DNA from: Corythucha ciliata
Lineage: Eukaryota; Arthropoda; Insecta; Hemiptera; Tingidae
Reading direction: 5' to 3'
DNA length: 64,000 nucleotides
NCBI GenBank assembly: GCA_038030265.1
Contig: CM075941.1
Location: 35,898,164-35,962,163 of the forward strand
Position 1 is the first letter of the stretch; each line of letters opens with the position of its first letter. This document shows positions 56,440-64,000 of the stretch, one piece after another. A program made the position numbers and the translations under genes. The notes under the pieces were generated by a model. That model was given only the letters and a program-made list of their open reading frames with translations, ran no database searches and was not told the DNA's origin.

Positions 56440-56950
56440 ATACTTTTCGAGGGGGTTAGCCTTTCAAAGCCCAAATTTCATGGATTTGTATCCCAATGAA
56501 CCAAATTTATCGGGTTTTAATCACCCAAAAGGAGGATGAAACAGTTGGTTCCAGAGTCACATTCCTCTTCTTTATGGTCTTGACTGGAATTGTCTTGGTT
56601 AGGTGGCTAGAATTGGCAGTTTTCACCCCTTTAAACCCAAATTTCAAAGATTTAGCCTTTAGAAAAATGAATTTCGAAGGATTGATTCCCTCAAAATGCA
56701 AGTTTGCGAGGTTGACTGTTGACTCATTAAAAAGTCATATTTAATGGGGTTCAAGATAGCAATTTCACACATTTGCGGTTTGTGGCCTTCATAGAAGCTA
56801 TTTCGCGGATTCGGCACAAAGGGAACCCAATTTTGCTATTTTGGCAAATTCGAGAACCAATTCCACGTTTGGCTCCATAAAAGCAAGCAACTCCGGTGGT
56901 TATATTTTGCTCTTTCAAAGCCCAAAGTTTGCAGATCTGGCTCTGGCTGC
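56440..56950 (-). repeat. family B field 3, reverse orientation
   Basis: Units such as CCTTTCAAAGCCCAAATTTC, CATGGATTTG and GAACCAATTCCACGTTTGGC on the + strand; the same family as 52370-52840. The frames at 56496-56744 and opposite are repeat by-products. Confidence 0.72.
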
Positions 56951-57734
56951 AGATCTGACTAGTGAACCCGAATCATGTTGTGTAAGGTGCGAACTATAAT
57001 TTTTAGGAGGCAAATTCAACACGAAGCCATTTTTTTTTTTCTCGATTCCTGAAACATCGGATTTCAGCGCAGCGCTCCCCCAACCAGACCATTGGGGGGG
57101 GGGGGCATTCGCTGACCCTGAACCCCACTTCCGCCGCCACTGACACCTGAGTTTAGGGGCACTTTTCAACATCCACTCTCGACAGAACACTATTATTGCT
57201 ACCCTCTGTTAGAACTAGCGGCTTGAATGACAATGATGGAAAATAAAGTCAACACTTAATTCAATGAATAAACTCAAAAAAGCTCACAGATTGAATAATT
57301 CTTCCTTCTTATCAACTTCCGGTGTCGTTAACAACACCCCCAAGGTGTGGTCTTGATACCAACACCAATACGATACAAAAGGTAGGTTCGCTTTTTTTGT
57401 GGTTATCCCGACTCAACCCCCCCCCCCACCAACACTAATAGTATGAATAATAGTGGAACGGGGAAGGGCTGGGGACGAATTCTTGTGTTGGAAATGTATT
57501 TATTAAATATTTACTTATTACCGAAATTATTTGGTAACACTTCGTTGCAAGGAGGAGCAATCAATTGCGTAAATAAAGGCTTTACCACGGGTTCCTCTCC
57601 GGGTGATAGGATTCCAACACCTTGGAATGTTGGAAGTGAAAAATGCAGGGAAACCCGAAGTGTTTTCAAGATCCGACTATTGCGGCTGAGAAATATTGAC
57701 GTTCACTCTTCATTAACATGTCTGATTAGCACTA

Positions 57735-58078
57735 AGGGCCGTATTCAGAAACCTACCTTAACCTTTACAACTCCTTTAAGCGCTTCAAAACAGATGACAC
57801 ATTTTTATAAACCATCATAAAACCATAAAACCACCCCATAAACCATAAAATGAACCCGTAATGCATTTTTTAATTTTGCTAAGCGATACTGTTTGTTCTG
57901 AGTCGAAACTGGTAACCGTGACGTCAAACTTTTGTTGCGTATTCCTAACTAATGACGTATAACGACATTTCAAGTAGTGTTGCTTACTTACAGACATCTC
58001 AGCATGACGTCATTGCTAACGAGTGTTGCTACGAAGTGTTGTTTTCAACTGACGTTAACTTTACAGAACAGGCCCCCA
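57735..58078. mobile_element. GGGCCGTATTCAGAAA-type element
   Basis: Left edge AGGGCCGTATTCAGAAAC and CTACCTTAACCTTTAC. The right edge GTTAACTTTACAGAACAGGC then CCCC is an imperfect inverted counterpart. TGACGT words recur inside (57918, 57952, 58002, 58052). The left edge resembles that of 5170-5362. Probably a non-autonomous transposon. Confidence 0.45.
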
Positions 58079-58111
58079 GGCTCCAGTGTCGTGTTGAGAA
58101 AATGTGATTAT

Positions 58112-58353
58112 AAAGGTCGATTCAGACTATTCGGACATGACGTGGGAACACGCTGTCCCACGTGTGATAAAAAATTGCAGAAATGGATTTTGTTTGTTTA
58201 CGTTCACATTACCCGGACGTGACGTGGGAACACGTGGGATGATGCTTGTCAGAGCAATGTGAACGTAAGGAAATAAAAGTATTTTTTAGAATTTTGTATC
58301 ACACGTGGGAAAGCGTGTTCCGAAGTCACGTCCGAGTAGTCTTTATTGACCTT
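58112..58353. mobile_element. nested-hairpin MITE
   Basis: Outer arms: AAGGTCGATTCAGACTATTC then GGACATGACGTGGGAACACG (58112 onward) pair with 58298-58353 (CGTGTTCCGAAGTCACGTCC, GAGTAGTCTTTATTGACCTT). An inner hairpin, TTACGTTCACATT with AATGTGAACGTAA (58198-58210 and 58256-58268), encloses another CGGACGTGACGTGGGAACAC, the same word as the outer arm. About 242 bp; no coding. Confidence 0.85.
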
Positions 58354-58359
58354 AACCCT

Positions 58360-60600
58360 TGATTATAACCCGTTTTCATCCCTGGAAACCATAACATCAT
58401 TTAATTATTGGAACAGAATCAAAGTAGTGAAGGGCCTATAAATAATGGCGATCTCCTTCAGGTCGCTTCTACGGTTGACAAACAAAACTAATTTTTCAGC
58501 ACAGCGAAGGAAGCAGGCATAGTGAAAAAAACAACGATTTAGGATAAAGGGAATAACTTTTCCTCTGGAAGGTCCAGTGTGAGTCCAGCCTCCTACATAA
58601 AGTCATGAGTTGGTATTGCCCTGTCCCTCTTTGGTTGATCCTCTGTCTTTTTTACTCTTGTATTCCCTTCTCACTTCACTTTTACCCTTTTTCCTCGATT
58701 TTTTTTTCTTCTCTGTCTCCCTCTTTTGTTTTTATTGCTATCCATCAGAACCACTTCTCTCTTCTTTCTCCACGATTATTTGCTTCAAGAGGTTGGGAGA
58801 GCTGTTTAACCACTTCTGAAGCTTTAGTACGGCAACCAGTTCCATCACAGAGATTGAAAAAAAAAAAAAAAAAAACTTTTAAAGTGCTCCCTTCCATCCC
58901 CTGGGCTTTCTCAAGTCCAAACTTTTCATTTCGTGCCATTTTCTCATTAAGTCAACGAGAAAACAAAAGGTAGACGTGGCATTATTTGCTGGGGTCATCC
59001 GAACCTGCGCGATACTTCTTATTGTTGAAGTAAAGAGATGGTTTTTAGCGAGTAATAAATGGCGTAATAAGATAAAATTTCTTGATTCTGCTCAACATTT
59101 CCGGCTGAGGAAAATAATTACGCAAAGAGGGAAGACGAAGGTCCACTAACCCAAATCTATAGGATTTCCGTGGTCCGGGTATTGATCAAGCAATAAACTT
59201 GAGAAATGAGATTCACACAAAAATCCACAAAAAGAAAACGTAATGTAATTCAAGTAGATCTTGAAAGATAGAGGGTTCCCCGACCTGAATGCTATTTATT
59301 CTCTTTCGTGAAGGGAAACCTTAGTTTCACCGTGAAAGGGCTTGGGCCTGAGGTGAGAGGGTAGGATGCTTTCAGTAAATGCTTCTGTAGTAGGAATGCC
59401 AAAGAAAGGTATGGTAATGGGAGGGGGGAGCAAGAGGATCACTCAACAGTATTACGATTCTTATATAACTCATACGCAAACAGAGTTTCAGAAGAAAAAC
59501 GAGAAATACTCGTATGGATGGAGATTGGCCACTATATGTTTCCCTTTACTTGAACCGAAAGCTCTTATAATATCTATGCTAAAGCTTCTCATTGTGAGGG
59601 GAAGGGAGACACGTTTTTGGTTGCTTACTTTTTTGCGTGAGAGTTTCTCACAAGAGAAAAAAAAAAAAGTCAGAAAACATGTAGTCCAAATTAAACAAAT
59701 GACACAGACTCGGTTGACCGAAGATATTAATTACTTATTTATTTTTGTATTTTAAATAGCCCCTTGCATTTCAGGATAATTAATGAATCCATCTTCTATA
59801 AAGCAGCTCTGGCTTCTGGCTTGGACGTTTTAATAGTTAGGCTATACCCCGAAATACTCGCCGCTAACTGCGGGTAGCCTAACTTATGAAAATTCCCGCC
59901 AGCATCAGAACAGATGTTCATGGATATTTTCCATGAACATAGACGATGGAATTATGTGTACGATATCCTGTGATTCAAAGTTAATTAACGTCATGGTCTC
60001 CACCACTTTCCCACAAGGCATTAGGTTCATGAAATTATTAATAGGTCTCCACCCTGGGAAACACTGCGTATTCGTAAAAAGAACAAGATCAGCCTGAAGA
60101 CTGCTGCTGTGAACAGACTGGGCTGCCACCAGTGGGAGGGGGGAAAAAACTGGGGTGTGCTGTTGAAGGGGGCTAATCAACTATGAGCCCCCTCCTTTCA
60201 ACAACAATCCTGGATAATAATTCTTAAACCATCACGATGCAGGTGGCACTAGTCCAAGAGACAACAAAACCACGGACTCAAATCTGTATCTTTACCGTTC
60301 ATTCAGTATTTGTGAGTTTCCTGAACGTAAATTGGTGTGCACATCCCCAACGAAAGGTTTTATGGGGGGAAGCAAGATCATCCCACCTTCACACAGTCAC
60401 TACCCAATGTTGCAGGAATAGCTCACTTTTAACACTATAGAAGGACGGCATGAGCCATTTTGACTCACTTCGCTCTTTGCTCTTCAATTACTTTTTTGCT
60501 GTTCGTCGGAGAAACTTCACCCTCGTGACTTTTAATATAATCTTGAATGAAGTCCGAAAAATATTTTTTCAATTTTTTAGTTTGATTATTTTTTGAGTGG
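58360..60600. other. unassigned stretch
   Basis: No gene recognised. Contains a poly-A run (20 A, 58857-58876). The frame at 59366-59755 has no recognised domain. Confidence 0.5.
59914..59940. repeat. short perfect hairpin
   Basis: ATGTTCATGGA and TCCATGAACAT flank TATTT. A second small inverted pair (AGTTAGGCTA with TAGCCTAACT) spans 59835-59885 just upstream. Confidence 0.75.
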
Positions 60601-60608
60601 GGGCTTTA

Positions 60609-60790
60609 CTGGTCTTGGTTCTTGCAGTCTCGCAAGACTCTTGCAGCAAGAACAAGAACAAGACGACAAGACCAAGACCAAGAATTGATTGTGGATGCAA
60701 GACCAAGACTGCCTGCAAGACTTCGGGAATGTGTCTTGCGCAAGAACAAGAGTCTTGCGCAAGACTCTTGCAATTCTTGCAAAAAAAAAG
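60609..60790. repeat. CAAGAC simple-repeat element, copy 1
   Basis: Dominated by CAAGACCAAGAC, AAGAACAAGAAC and the complement GTCTTGCGCAAGAC. Contains GATTGTGGATGCAAGACCAA, which matches GATTGTGAATGCAAGACCAA at 62944. Two copies with the same non-periodic insert indicate a dispersed unit. Frames here are repeat translations. Confidence 0.75.
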
Positions 60791-60799
60791 ATCGGAATG

Positions 60800-61660
60800 A
60801 TTTTTAAGAAAAGCTAGCCTGTTTGACGGGAAAAGGGAGAGAGCTCTGAATACGTTTATTCGGCAAAAAACGCACTCACTCACCAGACAAAAAGGTTGAA
60901 TCCTTCTCCGCACTCTTCATCATCATCATTTTTTTTAATTTTTTTTTTTTTTTTTTTTCTGGTTTCCTCTTTTTCCGTACTGAGTTCTTAGCTCAAGCTA
61001 AGCCGTTCTCTCCGCGTTGCGTTCAAGTTTTCGGTGAAGCGTGAAGGTAAAATTAGTGCCACCGAAGAAGAACCACCCGCTATTTCATCATCGAGAAGTA
61101 AATTTGAATAAATTTCATATAATTTGTACTCCAATTGTATGTGAAAGATATGAACAGAAGCGTGGAATCTGCAAACTGTGTTTTTCTAGAGGAGAGAAGT
61201 GGAAATGAATGAAAAATCTCAACACTTCGGACGGGATTCGAGAGGCACATCATCTCTTTTCATAAAAGCGATTCGCGATCCACAATAATTCTATCCTTCA
61301 AAGGCGGATCTTTAGTAAAATTTTGTGGAGAGGGGAGGTCACTCGAATCATCTCTCAACAAAAAGTACGGTGAGGGCGAGGAGGAGGCTGAAAATTCGCC
61401 GTATGCCATTCGATTTTCCTGACGCTTCTAAATTCGGCTCAAGAATTCAAGACAAGTGCCTTCAATTATGGGGGGGGGATGGAGCTGCTCGGGTCATTCC
61501 TCGCGAATCCCATCCACCTCCGTCCAATTAACCATCGTCTACCAAGCGGATTACACTTTCTCACCTTATTTATGCACCAATCCTGGGTTTTAAGGTCTCG
61601 TTTCAATCTCCTTTTAGGGCGCATCTACCCACGGTCACTTTTGGAGTACGAATTTCAAAT
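60800..61660. other. unassigned stretch with foldback-arm relic
   Basis: Contains a T-run (60941-60958). At 61565-61615, ATGCACCAATCCTGGGTTTT then AAGGTCTCGTTTCAATCTCC resembles the left arm of the foldback at 36499-36832. Nine G at 61470-61478 precede it. No gene recognised. Confidence 0.5.
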
Positions 61661-61669
61661 ATTTTGTTA

Positions 61670-62660
61670 GTTTGGATAGTCCAGCAAGGCATTTTTTTAG
61701 GAGTGAAAAGTCTGTCAAACCAAACCACTTTTTCGGCGCGAATGGTCAGTTGCCATTTTTCGGACGAAAACTGTCGGGATCGCCCTTTTTAGGGCGTGGA
61801 ATAGTCAATACGATTTTTTTACAGCATGAATCTTCAAATTGACATTCTAGAGTCCGATGGTGGTCAGATTGTTCATTTTTGTAGCCGGAGGTGCCAAGTT
61901 TGGTCTTTGCAGAGAAAGGAATGGGCAGTTTGGCCATTTTCGAGCACAAACGGTTGGTTTTGCCATTTGTTTTCATGGCCTGAGTTGTCTGTGTAGGCAG
62001 TTATGAATAATAGGGCCTGTATGAGTTTTTAATTCATGTTTTTGGCCGTTTTTGGTGCACGAATCGTCGATTTGGCCATTTTTATATCAAGAATCATCAT
62101 TTTTGGGCATTGTCATGGCGCCAATCGTTAGCTTAGCCATTTTAAGTGCACACAGATGCAAATTATTCGGAGTCGGAACTATTTGGTAATACTTAGCGCG
62201 CAAATGGTCATTTTAGCCGGTTTTCGGGCATGAATAGTCCGTTGAGGTGAAGCGCAAATAGTCAGTATTGAACCTATGTTGAGCGAATGTTCAGGTTGTC
62301 CATTTTCGGCGCGAGAGTGCTCGATTTTACTATTATGAGGCCAGGACATTATATGCTTCGACATTTTCAATGCGCGAATCGTCATTTTTGCGTTTTTGAA
62401 GGCACGCAGTTAGTTTGGCCATGTTCAGGGAGCGTACTGTCAGTTTAGCCATTTCCTAATACGAGTCAGACCACCCATTTGTGCAGTGAAAATCACCAGA
62501 AAATTGTCAGTTTAGCCATTTTCACAGCGCGAATCGTCAGAATTATTATTATTTTATTTTTTATTTTTTATTTTTTGCGCGTATTATAGTCTGTTTATCC
62601 ATCTTTACGTTTGGAATAGCTATTTTTAGTAGGAATTGGCTAAGTTTTAGCACGCATCAA
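61670..62660 (-). repeat. family C field 2, reverse orientation
   Basis: Units of about 27-33 bp on the + strand: GCGCGAATCGTCAGTTTAGC then CATTTT. Examples are TCGTCGATTTGGCCATTTTT (62066), CAGTTTAGCCATTTTCACAG (62508) and AATCGTTAGCTTAGCCATTT (62122). Complement of 26430-26990. Confidence 0.8.
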
Positions 62661-62854
62661 TTTCTCAAGTTCCTTGGCTGAACCGGTGATCAACGATAAT
62701 CTACGGGGTGAAATGAAAGGTTTTGGCAACTATGGCTACATCGTTGACAGCGGCAAAATCCCTCGCACTATAAAAATTACTGATTTATTTCCCTCACTTT
62801 TAATTTCCGAGATAGAACAAGTAAGTTCATAGTAGTTACCGCCCCCCTCCCCAG

Positions 62855-63034
62855 TGTGCAAGAGTCTTGCGACGAGACTCGTGCGCATGACCATGACCAA
62901 GACCAAGAACAAGACTGAGCCTGCGAGAACAAGACCAAGACTGGATTGTGAATGCAAGACCAAGACGCAAGACTCGCTATATGCAAGACCAAGACTGTCA
63001 AGTGTTAGTCTTGTTCTTGCTTTTCGCATCACTA
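62855..63034. repeat. CAAGAC simple-repeat element, copy 2, with GCATCACTA end
   Basis: CAAGACCAAGAACAAGAC-type sequence shares the insert GGATTGTGAATGCAAGACCA with copy 1 and ends GCATCACTA, the complement of the TAGTGATGC head at 12740. The copy therefore runs on the minus strand relative to 12740. Confidence 0.7.
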
Positions 63035-63539
63035 CCTAGAAGTGCGGTAAGGAGTCATTTTGACTCAACGCGTTTTTTTCTGATTCCCGGCTCATCATTA
63101 ACAACAATTTATTGGCCAAAAATACTTCAAGAAAGTCGACAATCATCGACTCGAGCATAGCAAACATCGAATTCAACGGGAAAAAAAGTGCGCCAATGCT
63201 CCAAAAATAAGAAAATCTGCCATAAATTGATGTTCCTAAATTTCAAGTTTGTTTGCTTCCCTTTTGCATTGTAATACGAAAATAAGGAAAATAGAGTGTT
63301 TAAGCCTCAAAACAATGAATGAATTCCCATGAGTCATTTTGACTCGTATACATTTAGCCGTTCTGCTAGGTAGGAAAGTGTCCTGTCCTCCTAAAAGCCC
63401 ACTTCACAGGATTTCACTTTTTTTGTGAATGTAAAATTTCAAGCGCGTTGGTCTATTTTAAATAAGTAATTTCGCATTTTTAATTTTATTGGCATAAAAT
63501 TGGCAAGTAGAAAGGCAAAACAAGGCCCATTTTACAACA

Positions 63540-64000
63540 TCTATTCCGCGAGATTTTTTCATTAATAACAAATTTCACCGGGCTTCAGCTCATGCAAAAA
63601 GCACTTTCGTGGGTTTCACTGATGGCTCAAAAACAAAAATTCGCGCTGTTGACCCATGTAAAAAGCTATTTCACGGGGTTGTGTAATTTAAAGATCAATT
63701 TGAGGGGTCTTCTTCTTTCCAAAAACAAAATTTTGCAGGGTTGAACCATTTAAAACCAATTTCACAAAGATATCTCGCCCAAAAATTGAATTAAGCGGGT
63801 TTAGTAGCACTAATAACCAAATACCGCGATGTTGGTCCATGCAAAAAGTAATTTCATGGAGTCAGTTCATTCAAAACAAATTCCGCGTGGCTTGCACTCT
63901 GAAAGAAGAAGAAGAAAAAAAAAATCGCAGCATTGGCTCATTTAAAACACCTAGCCTGGCAGATTCGCTCCAAAACTTACAGCAATTACATTTGCCATCA
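63540..64000 (-). repeat. family B field 4, reverse orientation, runs off the window
   Basis: Units such as GGGTTTCACTGATGGCTCAA, GCGGGTTTAGTAGCACTAAT and CATGCAAAAAGTAATTTCAT with about 33-36-bp spacing; the same family as 43715-45420 in complement. Cut by the window end. Confidence 0.75.

Noticed and set aside
60597..63160. Lys/Thr/Arg/Pro-rich frames near 60.6 and 62.9 kb
   Set aside because: Direct translations of the CAAGAC simple-repeat elements, open on several frames and both strands.

Overview
This window reads as animal nuclear DNA, most likely from an arthropod genome rich in repeats. There are no operons, no dense coding and no bacterial signals. It holds long A/T runs, tRNA-like and 5S-like Pol III relics, many short inverted-repeat (MITE/foldback-like) elements, and long fields of degenerate roughly 30-bp units. 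The arthropod assignment is inference from the style of the repeats; I cannot name a species, and no conserved gene here fixes the taxon.

No complete protein-coding gene can be supported. The best coding candidate is one possible 3' terminal exon at 23162-23539, a 124-residue multi-membrane-segment peptide after a good splice acceptor; its start faintly resembles the GPI-mannosyltransferase (PIG-Z/SMP3-like) family. The longest open frames elsewhere are explained by repeats (14933-15547 lies in an 87-bp tandem array) or look like chance.

Layout. 1-1929: unassigned. 1930-4280: a CAGGGTG-type element, a small foldback and the first family A field. 4490-7215: small elements, then a reverse-orientation family A field. 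7216-13640: mostly unassigned, with scattered short repeats. 13641-21620: a nest of transposon-like DNA with CAGGGTG/CACCCTG termini, two foldbacks with about 600-bp arms, a smaller foldback duplicated around an 87-bp tandem array, a 296-bp duplication, hairpins and a tRNA-like relic. 21700-23540: family A field with a near-perfect hairpin, then the exon candidate. 24232-24375: MITE. 26430-30120: repeat families C, D and A. 30290-30945: a GC-rich block. 32414-32560: a poly-T run and a 5S-like relic. 33990-38490: family A fields, duplications and a foldback. 41048-46675: MITE, family A, family B, family A again, and a dispersed repeat. 46680-50460: mainly unassigned. 50465-52840: element, family A, tRNA-like relic, family B. 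53000-55600: unassigned. 55625-58353: families A and B and two MITE-like elements. 58360-64000: unassigned sequence, two CAAGAC-type elements, and families C and B.

The main result is that the roughly 30-bp repeat fields (about 12 kb for family A alone) are not simple satellites. Separate fields share unique landmark sequences in the same order, so each is a copy, often truncated, of a long non-coding element built internally from degenerate short units. At least three further families (B, C, D) share this architecture with different unit sequences. All comparisons were made by eye, so boundaries are approximate.
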